64,000 bases of DNA, taken from assembly GCF_024707125.1 (NCBI RefSeq), contig NZ_JANQAH010000005.1:243090-307089 (forward strand), read 5' to 3'. A program made the position numbers and the translations under genes. Each line of letters opens with the position of its first letter. Positions within the stretch are counted from its first letter, which is position 1. This DNA is from Devosia sp. GTDB lineage: Bacteria > Pseudomonadota > Alphaproteobacteria > Rhizobiales > Devosiaceae. The notes below the pieces were generated by a model that saw only the letters and a list, made by a program, of their open reading frames with translations, ran no database searches and had not been told where the DNA came from. Below, piece after piece: positions 46,298-55,179 of this stretch.

Positions 46298-47065
46298 TTA
46301 GAGTGACGCCGTGATGCCGCCATCCACAAACAGTGTATGGCCATTGATAAAGCTGGATGCGTCTGAAGCAAGGAAGACGGCTGCCCCGACCAGTTCTTCG
46401 ACATTGCCCCAGCGGCCTGCGGGGGTGCGTTTTTCGAGCCAGGCGGAAAATTCGGGATTGTCCACGAGCGCCTGGTTCAAGGGCGTCTTGAAGTAGCCCG
46501 GTGCGATAGCGTTGATCTGCAGACCGTATTTGGCCCAGTCGGTACACATGCCGCGGGTGAGATTCCGTACCGCGCCCTTGGTTGCCGTATAAGGCGCGAT
46601 GCCGGGACGGGCCAGTTCAGCCTGCACCGAAGCGATATTGATGATCTTGCCTCGGCCGCGGCTAATCATGTGCCGCGCCACGGCCTGCCCGGCGTAGAAG
46701 ACACTCGACACGTTGGTTGTCAGCAACTGTTCCCACCTGTCGGCAGGAAAGTCCTCGAGCGGGCTCCGAAACTGCATTCCGGCGTTATTGATGAGGACGT
46801 CGATGGGGCCGAGGCTCTTTTCGACGCGTTCGACGCCGGAAACGACCGCCTCGTGCGAGGTTACGTCAAATGGAGCGCCCTCGACGTCAAGCCCTTGGTT
46901 TCGTAGATCGCGCGATGCTGCCTCGAGTTTGTCCGCGTCGCGTCCGTTGAGTACCACGCGCGCGCCGTGTTCCGCCATGCCCTTGGCCAGCGCGAAGCCG
47001 ATGCCCTGGCTTGAACCGGTAATCAGGCAAAGGCGGCCCCTGAGGTCAAAAAGGGTAGATGTCAT
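46298..47065 (-). CDS. idnO: Gluconate 5-dehydrogenase (IdnO-type SDR)
   Basis: A 255-residue classical SDR with ITGSSQGIGFALAKG, LINNAGMQFRSPLEDFP, NIASVQAELARPGIAPY and YTATKGAVRNLTRGM. The arrangement and the neighbouring idnD and gntK strongly favour reduction of 5-ketogluconate to D-gluconate. It is first in the idnO-gntK unit, transcribed toward the idnD cluster with a shared terminator. Confidence 0.87.
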   Translation of the reverse strand: MTSTLFDLRGRLCLITGSSQGIGFALAKGMAEHGARVVLNGRDADKLEAASRDLRNQGLDVEGAPFDVTSHEAVVSGVERVEKSLGPIDVLINNAGMQFRSPLEDFPADRWEQLLTTNVSSVFYAGQAVARHMISRGRGKIINIASVQAELARPGIAPYTATKGAVRNLTRGMCTDWAKYGLQINAIAPGYFKTPLNQALVDNPEFSAWLEKRTPAGRWGNVEELVGAAVFLASDASSFINGHTLFVDGGITASL

Positions 47066-47267
47066 GGAAATGCAGTCCTGAAAGCGTGCGATTGAATTGC
47101 CGAAGAGCGAACCTTCTTCGCTGGACCTGCACTATGAAGTCGGGGCGGGGGTGAGGCAAAGACGATGTGGTACTGATGAAATAGCCAATCGCGATGACGG
47201 CAGCGGCAGGTCGATGGGCTAGCCCTTGGAACGGTCTCGACCCTTCACAACCCCAAGGAAAGTCGCC

Positions 47268-47873
47268 ATGAGCAACTCCGTGTTGGCCTCGCGTTTCGTT
47301 ACCTCATCCCACCCCGCGCTCACCGTCGCCCGTACGGCGGCATTTCTCGTAGCTGGCAGTGCCCTCATCACGCTGGCCGCGAAGGTGAGCGTACCGGTCT
47401 GGCCGGTGCCGGTTACGCTTCAGACCCTGGCAGTGGCGTTTCTGTCCGCTATTGCGGGCCGAAAGCTGGGCGTCGCTATTGTGCTGACCTATCTGGCGCA
47501 AGGCATGGCGGGCTTGCCAGTCTTCGCGAGCGGCGGCGGCATGGCCTATTTCGCAGGCCCCACTGCAGGCTTTCTGATCGCCTATCTGCCAATGGCCTAC
47601 ATCATCGGCTGGGCTGCGGACCGAGGCGCGGCACGTCGCCCCGTGCTAATGCTCACGACAATGCTGTTTGCCGACGCACTTCTGATGGCCATCGGTTTTG
47701 TCTGGCTGCTCAGCATGGCCGGTGCCGCATCTTGGATTGACAGCTCCAATCCCGTTCAGTCTGCGTGGCAAGGCGCCGTCGAGCCCTTCATTGTTTGGGA
47801 TGCCCTCAAAATGGGTCTGGCCGCAGCTTTCGCGTGGGTCTGCAGCCAAGCTTCGCGGCGCGGACGAGACTAG
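47268..47873 (+). CDS. bioY: Biotin transporter BioY (ECF S-component)
   Basis: A 201-residue, six-helix membrane protein of the BioY family. It shows PVWPVPVTLQTLAVAFLSAIAGRKLG, YLAQGMAGLPVFASGGGMAYFAGPTAGFLIAYLP (about residues 75-108) and a conserved C-terminal helix. BioY alone can take up biotin or use a shared ECF module. The start is the ATG at 47268, with AAGGAAAG upstream. No riboswitch or BioR box is obvious. It could support the biotin-dependent carboxylase encoded at 35468-37223. Confidence 0.9.
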   Translation: MSNSVLASRFVTSSHPALTVARTAAFLVAGSALITLAAKVSVPVWPVPVTLQTLAVAFLSAIAGRKLGVAIVLTYLAQGMAGLPVFASGGGMAYFAGPTAGFLIAYLPMAYIIGWAADRGAARRPVLMLTTMLFADALLMAIGFVWLLSMAGAASWIDSSNPVQSAWQGAVEPFIVWDALKMGLAAAFAWVCSQASRRGRD

Positions 47874-47940
47874 ACGCCATTTCGCTGCCCGTCGGTGCAA
47901 GTTGGGCAACGCAACGCCAACTTTGCGGGTCTGCACAACT

Positions 47941-49134
47941 CTAGCCAACGGTCAGCTCCTGTTGACTTTCGTCGCTTGGCGCAACCATGAAGCGCAGGAA
48001 GCCGCGGAGCCAGCAGGCGAAGGCGGCGGCCCAGGCGAGGGCGGCCAGCGCGTAGTGCGGGCCGACCAGCCCATCGGCAAGGCCAAGTTCAGGCAGGACG
48101 CGAACGAGTACTGCAACAAGCACGAGGACGAAGGCGGCGTGGCTCCAGCCTGGGAGCAGCAGGTCGCGGCCGGTGTGCCGCAGGCCGGCGATAGAAAGAA
48201 CGGCGATGACGGCAAGGCCGAGCGCGCCCATGGAGACAATGTGCAGACCCGTGGAGGGCGCGATGGGCAGCCCGAGGCCGGCAAGGCCGATAGCGGTGAG
48301 CCCCAGGCCCGAGAGCAGGTTGGCGCAGGCTAGGGCGAGCACCTCGGCGCGAAAGAGCGGACGGCCTATGAACCACTCGGCCAGGCGATCGAAAAACGCG
48401 GCGGCGGCAGCAAGTGCAAGGAAGGCAGGGGCCTGTGATGTGGGCAGGATGATAGCCGATATGGCGTAGAGCGCGGTGAGGGCGCCGGCGAGATTGCGGC
48501 GGCCAGGATGAGGGCGATAGCGGCGCGTTTCGCCTGTGGGATCGATGGCGTGGTTGATGGTGACGACATTGATCCGGGTGACCGATAGCGCCATGAGAAT
48601 GACGAAGACGATCAACGCACTTTGCAGCAGTGTTTGCGAGAGGGCATGGTCGCCAAGAATCCAGCTCGCTCGAATGGCGATTTCAAGGCCCAGCATCGTC
48701 AGGACCCATATGGCAAAGGCGGCGTGACTGGTGTTGCGGCGCCGGATCATGGGGTCGATGATGGCCCAGGAGAGCAGGGCGAGAAAGGCCGCGTCGGTGA
48801 GGCCTGACGGGGCGATCATCCAGTCGGCGCCGACAAGGCCGGCAACGCGACCGGGCAGCCACAGGCCCAAAAGAGCGAGCAGCGAATTGCCGCGCCAGCG
48901 CGGTGTGTTGGTCCATTCGGGCACCGCGGAGATGAGAAAGCCGGCCAGTGCCATGCCATAGGTGCCAAAGATCATCTCATGGGCGTGCCACTGGCTGGTC
49001 GGCACTGAGCCGGCGAGGGGCAGGTCGAAGGCGTAGAGCAGCACCCAGATGACGGGCCAGATGGCGCCATGAATGGCCGCGGCGGGGAAGAAAAGCCGCA
49101 GCCCTTCGCTCAGGATCGGTGGCTCAGGCTTCAC
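47941..49134 (-). CDS. nnrS: NnrS family membrane protein
   Basis: A 397-residue, about 12-helix haem/copper-associated NnrS protein, linked in other bacteria to protection against nitric oxide stress. Landmarks are RLFFPAAAIHGAIWPVIWVL, WHAHEMIFGTYGMALAGFLISAVPEWTN (about residues 45-72), LWLPGRVAGLVGADW and ALSVTRINVVTINHAID. Its ATG overlaps the ATPase stop (ATGA), so it is translated with the ABC transporter upstream. An NsrR-like box precedes the whole operon. Confidence 0.9.
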   Translation of the reverse strand: MKPEPPILSEGLRLFFPAAAIHGAIWPVIWVLLYAFDLPLAGSVPTSQWHAHEMIFGTYGMALAGFLISAVPEWTNTPRWRGNSLLALLGLWLPGRVAGLVGADWMIAPSGLTDAAFLALLSWAIIDPMIRRRNTSHAAFAIWVLTMLGLEIAIRASWILGDHALSQTLLQSALIVFVILMALSVTRINVVTINHAIDPTGETRRYRPHPGRRNLAGALTALYAISAIILPTSQAPAFLALAAAAAFFDRLAEWFIGRPLFRAEVLALACANLLSGLGLTAIGLAGLGLPIAPSTGLHIVSMGALGLAVIAVLSIAGLRHTGRDLLLPGWSHAAFVLVLVAVLVRVLPELGLADGLVGPHYALAALAWAAAFACWLRGFLRFMVAPSDESQQELTVG

Positions 49135-49874
49135 GCGCGCACCCGTTCGTCATACCCAAATAGCTCGGCAAAGGCGGGGTCGGCCGACCAGCTTTCGACC
49201 AGCTCGAAAATCTGGCGACTTGTCCGCTGGCCGGGCATCCCTGCAATGTCGCGGCGGGAAACGACGCCGCCTTCTGCGCTGGAGAGCACCACCAGCCGGT
49301 TGGCGATGCGGACGGCCTCGGCCAGATCATGGGTGACGAACAGGGCCGAGAAGCTGTCGCGGCCAGCGGCTTCGATGACAAGGTCCTGCAAGATGCGTTT
49401 GAGGCCGACGTCGACGGCGGTGAATGGCTCGTCGAAATAGATCATTTGCGGGCTGACGACCAAGGCTCGAGCCACTGAGGCGCGCTGGCGCATGCCACCC
49501 GAAAGTTCGATCGGATACTTATCGAAGTCGCCCGTAGCCAAGCCAACCTGCAGCGCGCGCTCGGCAGCGATCTCCCGAGCCGCATGGCGGGAATTGCCGC
49601 TAACGCGCAGGCCATAGGCGATATTGTCGAGTGTCGTCAGCCATGGCAGCAGGCGCGGTTCCTGGAACACAACGGCATGACGATCATAGTTGCGCGCGAC
49701 GGTGCCGCGGGCCGGTTCGACGAGGTCGGCGGCGATCTGCAGGATAGTGGTCTTGCCGCAGCCCGAGGGGCCGATCAACGCCACGACTTCGCCGCCGCCC
49801 AGGCTGAGGTCGAAACCCTCGATGACGGTCTTGCCAAAGTAGTGGTGGCCGATGTCTTCCAGAGCCAGCCTCAT
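49131..49874 (-). CDS. NitT/TauT-type ABC transporter ATP-binding protein
   Basis: A 247-residue ATPase of the SsuB/TauB/NrtD family. Walker A is GPSGCGKTTILQ, Q-loop AVVFQEPRLLPWL, signature LSGGMRQRASVARALV, Walker B MIYFDEPFTAVD, H-loop FVTHDLAEA. The Q-E-P-R-L-L-P-W stretch is typical of the nitrate/sulfonate/taurine group. It overlaps both the permease and nnrS. Confidence 0.9.
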   Translation of the reverse strand: MRLALEDIGHHYFGKTVIEGFDLSLGGGEVVALIGPSGCGKTTILQIAADLVEPARGTVARNYDRHAVVFQEPRLLPWLTTLDNIAYGLRVSGNSRHAAREIAAERALQVGLATGDFDKYPIELSGGMRQRASVARALVVSPQMIYFDEPFTAVDVGLKRILQDLVIEAAGRDSFSALFVTHDLAEAVRIANRLVVLSSAEGGVVSRRDIAGMPGQRTSRQIFELVESWSADPAFAELFGYDERVRA

Positions 49875-50707
49875 CGTTTAACGCCCCAGGGAATGCCGGC
49901 GGCGCGCCAACGCTCCAGTGCCTCGCGGACCGGCTGGAGCAGCAGGTATTCCGTCATCAGCGCGAAAATCACGACCAGCAGGATCCAGGCCATGACCTGG
50001 GGGATGTCGAAGAGAGCCCGTGAATTGGCAAGAGCGCCACCAATGCCCCCGGTATTGGAGAGGACCTCGGCCATGACGACCACTTTCCAGGCATTCCCGG
50101 CGGTCGTGATCCAAGCGGGGTAAAGGTATGAGAGGAGATGGGGCAAGGTGACGGTGCGGAAGCGTGTGAACGAAGAGGCGCCGTAGGAGCGCGCCATCTG
50201 TTCCAGCGACCGATCGCGCGTTGCGACGCCTTCCAGCCCGCCAGCAAATGCGATGGGGAAGGAGGCGATGACGACGGTGAGAATGGCCGAGCCACCGCTC
50301 GAGCCGAACCAGATGATGGCCAGCACGATCCAGGCGATCGGCGGCACGCCCATAAGCAGCGTGACCATGGGGCGCAGGAGGCGCATGGCGGCGAAAAAGT
50401 ACCCGGCAAGCGTGCCCAGTACGGTGCCGATCAAGGCCGCCAGGAGAAAACCTACCAGGGCCCGAAAAATAGAATTGCCGGCAATCTCGGCAACGCCAGG
50501 CATGGAATAGAGATCGATCAGCGCCAATACGGTTTCGAGCGGCGATGGCAGAATGAACGAGCCATAGATTTCGTGGCCAAACTGCCAGACCGCGGCAAAG
50601 CAGAAAAGACCGGCAGCGCCCGCCCAGCCCGCCCAGACATAGCGGCCAATCCACGCGGCAGCCGAGAGCAGCGCACGCGTGGGGCGAAGAAGGATGGTTG
50701 CGAACAT
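49871..50707 (-). CDS. NitT/TauT-type ABC transporter permease
   Basis: A 278-residue permease with six helices and an EAA-type loop (LEGVATRDRSLEQMARSYGAS, by position about 168-188). Central landmark: LMGVPPIAWIVLAIIWFGSSG. Pairs with the ATPase gene, which it overlaps by 4 bp. Confidence 0.88.
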   Translation of the reverse strand: MFATILLRPTRALLSAAAWIGRYVWAGWAGAAGLFCFAAVWQFGHEIYGSFILPSPLETVLALIDLYSMPGVAEIAGNSIFRALVGFLLAALIGTVLGTLAGYFFAAMRLLRPMVTLLMGVPPIAWIVLAIIWFGSSGGSAILTVVIASFPIAFAGGLEGVATRDRSLEQMARSYGASSFTRFRTVTLPHLLSYLYPAWITTAGNAWKVVVMAEVLSNTGGIGGALANSRALFDIPQVMAWILLVVIFALMTEYLLLQPVREALERWRAAGIPWGVKR

Positions 50708-50757
50708 AGGGCGTCGACCAAAAGATGGGCGCGGATCGTCTCCGCGCCCAATAGGGA

Positions 50758-51741
50758 CTAGAGGGCGTAGAAACCGTCATCGGGCAGCTTGCCCCCAATG
50801 ATGCGCGGATCGGCCTCGGCCAGCACGTTGAACAGGGCTTCGATCTCGGCTTTCGCCGACTGGGCGCGGCGTGCCACGAGATTGGAATGGCCGACGGCTT
50901 CGGCGATCACCGGCACTGGCAGGCCGAGCGCTTCGGCGGCCAAGGCGGCGGCCTCTTGTGGTCGGGCGTTGACGATCTCGACGGCGCGTTCGATCGCCTG
51001 CTGCAGCACTTCGATGCCGTCATCGCCAATGCGCTCACCAAGGCTGGCGGTGACGGCAAGGCCCGGAGAGGGCTGGCTCGAGGTGCCGGTGGCGGCAAAC
51101 CATTCTTCGCGGACATTGATCGAGCGGTAGAGCGTCTTACCTGCGGCCTTGGCGGCTGCGATGGCACCACTCGCCACCGGTTCGGGAACAGCGATGGCGT
51201 CGACGCGCCCGGCCAGCAGCAATTGCATGCCTTCGGGTGGGGTCGCCGTGTATTCGATGGTCACATCCGTGCCGACAACAAGGCCGGCCTCGCTGAAGAG
51301 GCGCTGCAGCATGTAGTCGGGCATGTCGTTCTTGAAGGGGCAGGCAATTGTCTTCCCCTTGAGGTCGGCTGTTGTCTGGATACCTTCGTCCGCGGAAACG
51401 ACGTAGAGCAGACCATCGGTCAGTGTATTGGCGAGGCGCACGGACAGGCCGCGATTGTAAAAATTGGCGGCGGCATAGACCGGCACGATCACAGCCGACA
51501 TATCGCCCGAAGCAATGCCGGCGCGCATTTCATCCGGGTTGCGCCAGACGGCGAAGGAGATGCCGGGAGCCACTTTGGCAAGCTCGGCATCCTGGGCGGC
51601 TTGCGCCAAGATCAGCGACGGCGTTGCCGGCGGGCCCCAGAGTACCAACGGCGCCTGCTGTGCCCGCACCAGCGACGGCGCGAGCAGTGCGCCAGCAACG
51701 CCAGCCGACGCGCCTGCGACAAACTTGCGACGAGTGATCAT
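50758..51741 (-). CDS. NitT/TauT-type ABC transporter substrate-binding protein (Tat-exported)
   Basis: A 327-residue periplasmic binding protein with a twin-arginine signal (TRRKFVAGASAGVAGALLAPSLVRAQ, first 28 residues). Family features are VPVYAAANFYNRGLSVRLANT, LKGKTIACPFKNDMPDYML and YTATPPEGMQLLLAGRVDAIAVPEP. The ligand class is anion or small organic (nitrate, sulfonate, thiamine precursor); no specific call is possible. The start is the ATG at 51741. It is first in the SBP-permease-ATPase-nnrS operon, 48 bp after the NsrR-like box. Confidence 0.88.
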   Translation of the reverse strand: MITRRKFVAGASAGVAGALLAPSLVRAQQAPLVLWGPPATPSLILAQAAQDAELAKVAPGISFAVWRNPDEMRAGIASGDMSAVIVPVYAAANFYNRGLSVRLANTLTDGLLYVVSADEGIQTTADLKGKTIACPFKNDMPDYMLQRLFSEAGLVVGTDVTIEYTATPPEGMQLLLAGRVDAIAVPEPVASGAIAAAKAAGKTLYRSINVREEWFAATGTSSQPSPGLAVTASLGERIGDDGIEVLQQAIERAVEIVNARPQEAAALAAEALGLPVPVIAEAVGHSNLVARRAQSAKAEIEALFNVLAEADPRIIGGKLPDDGFYAL

Positions 51742-51788
51742 ATCCAACTCTCCAGAAGGACCGACCGGGGACAATTCCCTGATCAGTT

Positions 51789-51811
51789 AACATGTATTCA
51801 AAAGTCATGTT
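51789..51811. promoter_or_regulatory. NsrR-like box upstream of the ABC-nnrS operon
   Basis: A 23-bp imperfect palindrome starting AACATGTATT and ending GTCATGTT. It fits the 11-1-11 NsrR pattern (AAnATGyATTT-n-AAATrCATnTT) at most conserved positions. It lies 48 bp upstream of the binding-protein start. A second, similar site precedes the cupin-globin gene at 53954. Confidence 0.65.
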
Positions 51812-51870
51812 TTGATAACGCGGGTTCTAGGACCCCGCCATGCGGCAGCGCGCCACACCCTGAAGATTTA

Positions 51871-51885
51871 TGACTTGTATAGTCA
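51871..51885. promoter_or_regulatory. Short inverted repeat in the SBP / methyltransferase intergenic region
   Basis: TGACT and AGTCA flank a TGTAT centre. It may be an operator for one of the two divergent genes. The evidence is only symmetry and position. Confidence 0.25.
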
Positions 51886-51901
51886 GCATAATTGATGTCA
51901 G

Positions 51902-51924
51902 GATTTTGGTAAATTACCAAAATC
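51902..51924. promoter_or_regulatory. Perfect palindromic operator just before the methyltransferase gene
   Basis: GATTTTGGTAA, a single central A, then TTACCAAAATC: an 11-bp perfect inverted repeat ending 9 bp before the methyltransferase ATG. The TetR-family gene is second in this operon, so autorepression through this site is the natural reading. Confidence 0.6.
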
Positions 51925-51933
51925 GAGATTCTG

Positions 51934-52611
51934 ATGAGCCAGATGCCACGCTTTGATGCTTCCGCGGCCCGCACCTATGACAAGGGCATGCCGCAGCGAG
52001 TTCCCGGTTATACGTTGGGGCTGGAGTTGGCTGCAGCGGTGCTGGCGAGCCGACTTCCCGTCGCCGCCCATATTCTGGTCGTCGGAGCGGGCACGGGGGC
52101 AGAGATCCTTCATCTTGCGCCATTGCAGCCGGGCTGGCGCTTTACGGCACTCGATATTTCTCAAGCCATGCTGGATGTGGCGCGCGAACGCCTTGATGAA
52201 GCTGGATTTGCTGATCGCGTTGATTTCGTTTCGAGCGCGATGCAGGTGGCTGAGGGTTTACCAGCTCATGATGCAGGGCTCGCGCAACTGGTTACCCAGT
52301 TCGTGCCGCATGCTGAAAAGCCGGCCTTTTACGCCGGGATTGCCAAGGCGTTGGCGGAAGGCGCACCGCTGTTGAGCCTCGACTATCGCCCTGATTTGTT
52401 TGCGGACACGACGACGCTGCGCAACTGGGCCTTGCAGGCAGGCGCGACGCCCGATGCGGCTGATGTCATGCTGTCGCGGATCAAGGACAGTTGGTATATT
52501 CCCTCCGAGAAAGATCTCACCAGGGCGTGGCTCGGGGCTGGGCTGATTGCCGAGGCTCGCTATATGCAGGCGCTGGCCTACACCGGCACCATTCTGCGCC
52601 GGCAATCATAA
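51934..52611 (+). CDS. Class I SAM-dependent methyltransferase
   Basis: A 225-residue Rossmann-fold methyltransferase. Motif I is HILVVGAGTGAEIL, followed by acidic FTALDISQAMLDVARERL (the SAM ribose-binding Asp) and VDFVSSAMQVAEGLP. The acceptor is unknown. Such enzymes next to a TetR regulator commonly modify small molecules. It is followed by the TetR gene with a gap of about 11 bp. Confidence 0.85.
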   Translation: MSQMPRFDASAARTYDKGMPQRVPGYTLGLELAAAVLASRLPVAAHILVVGAGTGAEILHLAPLQPGWRFTALDISQAMLDVARERLDEAGFADRVDFVSSAMQVAEGLPAHDAGLAQLVTQFVPHAEKPAFYAGIAKALAEGAPLLSLDYRPDLFADTTTLRNWALQAGATPDAADVMLSRIKDSWYIPSEKDLTRAWLGAGLIAEARYMQALAYTGTILRRQS

Positions 52612-52622
52612 GGAAAACCGCG

Positions 52623-53147
52623 CTGAGCAGCGATGTCCGAAGGCGCATTCTGGATGCGGCGCAGACCATCATAGATACCGAGGGACTGCCGGCTCTGACC
52701 CAGCCGAAGGTCGCGAAGGCGGCTGGCGTCAGGCAATCGCACCTGACCTACTATTTTCCGCGCCGGACAGATCTTCTGTCCGGTCTATTGGAGCATTCCC
52801 ACGAAAGCGCGGGGCATTCCGAGCCGGAGGCCGATCTCGCGGTCGAACTGGCCCGCTTGCTGTTCGATCCGCGGCGGGCCCGCTTCTTTCTTGCGGTGGT
52901 AGTCGAAACCTGTGGCTCGGAGGAGGGGAGGCGGGCGACGTCAGCACATATGGCTGGTTTCGGTGCCTATCTGGCCGCTAGATTTGCGCGAACCGTGGAC
53001 GATCCGGCAGTCCTCGCGCTCATGGCGCAACTGCGCGGCATGTCGTTGCAAAACCTTGTCGATCCCATCGGCTTCGAAGAGGGCGCCAAGCAGATCGCGG
53101 CGGCGGCTCGGCAACTTGGATTGCAGCTGCCGAGCAACGCCCTATAG
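52623..53147 (+). CDS. TetR family transcriptional regulator
   Basis: A 174-residue TetR protein. The helix-turn-helix is RRRILDAAQTIIDTEGLPAL with VAKAAGVRQSHLTYYFPRRT. The C-terminal helical ligand domain follows. No ATG or GTG lies near the N-terminus. A CTG at 52623, 8 bp after AAGGA and directly after the methyltransferase stop, is the best start. An upstream TTG (52491) would overlap the methyltransferase by 120 bp. It probably represses its own operon at the palindrome at 51902-51924. Confidence 0.8.
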   Translation: MSSDVRRRILDAAQTIIDTEGLPALTQPKVAKAAGVRQSHLTYYFPRRTDLLSGLLEHSHESAGHSEPEADLAVELARLLFDPRRARFFLAVVVETCGSEEGRRATSAHMAGFGAYLAARFARTVDDPAVLALMAQLRGMSLQNLVDPIGFEEGAKQIAAAARQLGLQLPSNAL

Positions 53148-53921
53148 ATCGCCCGCTCGCATCGGTGTGATCCCGGTCGTGTCTTCGCCGCGCTGGAAAG
53201 CGATGGCCAGCCGAAAACTCTGGGCGATTCGCTCGGCGCGATCGATAAAAATGGCTGCGGTGTCGGGGTGGCAGACGGTGTCGACTGTTTGCTTGAAGAG
53301 AATCAGCCAGCGCACAAAGTGCTCATCTGCCAATTGCGGAATCGCCAGGTGCTTTGGCATTGGGCGGCCCTCATAGCGCCCGGTGCCCAGCAGCATTGCC
53401 GACCAGAAATCATACATCTGGCCCAAGTGATGCGGCCATTGTGCATTGGCGATTTTGCTATCGAAGACCGGCGCCAGCAGTTCGTCGCGCCTTACGAGGT
53501 CGTAAAAGCTGTCGACGACGAGCTTGACGCCGTCTTCGTCCAATCCGGGCGGCGGCTCGCGTCCTGGTGCTTTTGGATGCATGGGCCGCTTCAGGTCGGA
53601 TCTGTTGATCGCGTTGAGAAAGGCCGCCGGCGAAGGGGGAGGGGTGTTCTCTGATCCCTCATAGAGAAATTCGTAGCGTATGCTCGCATTGGCCGAAACG
53701 TGGAGGCGATGCGCCTGGCGTGGCATCAGGGCGATTGAGGCGCCAAGGCCAACGCGACGCCGCTGTCCATCCTGTGGCGTTTCGATCTCCGCCTGGCCGC
53801 TCAGCAGATGAACGCGTGCCCAGATGCCATTTGGCGTTTCGCGCAGGCCGGTCGTTCCCTCGGGCAAAATTTCGATGTCGCTTTGCGCAAGGCGTCGCAT
53901 TTGCGTCGAGGGAGTTGTCAC
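53142..53921 (-). CDS. Cupin (DUF1971-like) - group III truncated haemoglobin fusion
   Basis: A 259-residue two-domain protein. Residues about 8-95 (IEILPEGTTGLRETPNGIWARV to YEFLYEGS) form a DUF1971/TehB-like small beta-barrel. From about residue 120 follows a group III truncated globin (VDSFYDLVRRDELLAPVF, WPHHLGQMYDFWSAMLLG, GRPMPKHLAIP with the proximal-region His). Group III globins bind NO and O2. Fusions or neighbours of these two domains occur in NO-response loci. The NsrR-like box 33 bp upstream supports NO-inducible expression. Its stop overlaps the end of the convergent TetR gene. Confidence 0.85.
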   Translation of the reverse strand: MTTPSTQMRRLAQSDIEILPEGTTGLRETPNGIWARVHLLSGQAEIETPQDGQRRRVGLGASIALMPRQAHRLHVSANASIRYEFLYEGSENTPPPSPAAFLNAINRSDLKRPMHPKAPGREPPPGLDEDGVKLVVDSFYDLVRRDELLAPVFDSKIANAQWPHHLGQMYDFWSAMLLGTGRYEGRPMPKHLAIPQLADEHFVRWLILFKQTVDTVCHPDTAAIFIDRAERIAQSFRLAIAFQRGEDTTGITPMRAGDL

Positions 53922-53953
53922 GGTTCTGTCCTTTGAACTCTCGATATGAGATG

Positions 53954-53976
53954 AAGGTGTATATAAAATACATGTT
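53954..53976. promoter_or_regulatory. NsrR-like box upstream of the cupin-globin gene
   Basis: On the minus strand a 23-bp site reads AACATGTATTTTATATACAC followed by CTT. It matches the NsrR pattern with the same AACATGTATT half-site as at 51789. It ends about 33 bp before the ATG at 53921. It is the last recognisable host sequence before the apparent chimeric join. Confidence 0.68.
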
Positions 53977-53977
53977 A

Positions 53978-55176
<1,199 letters not shown>

Positions 55177-55179
55177 GGC

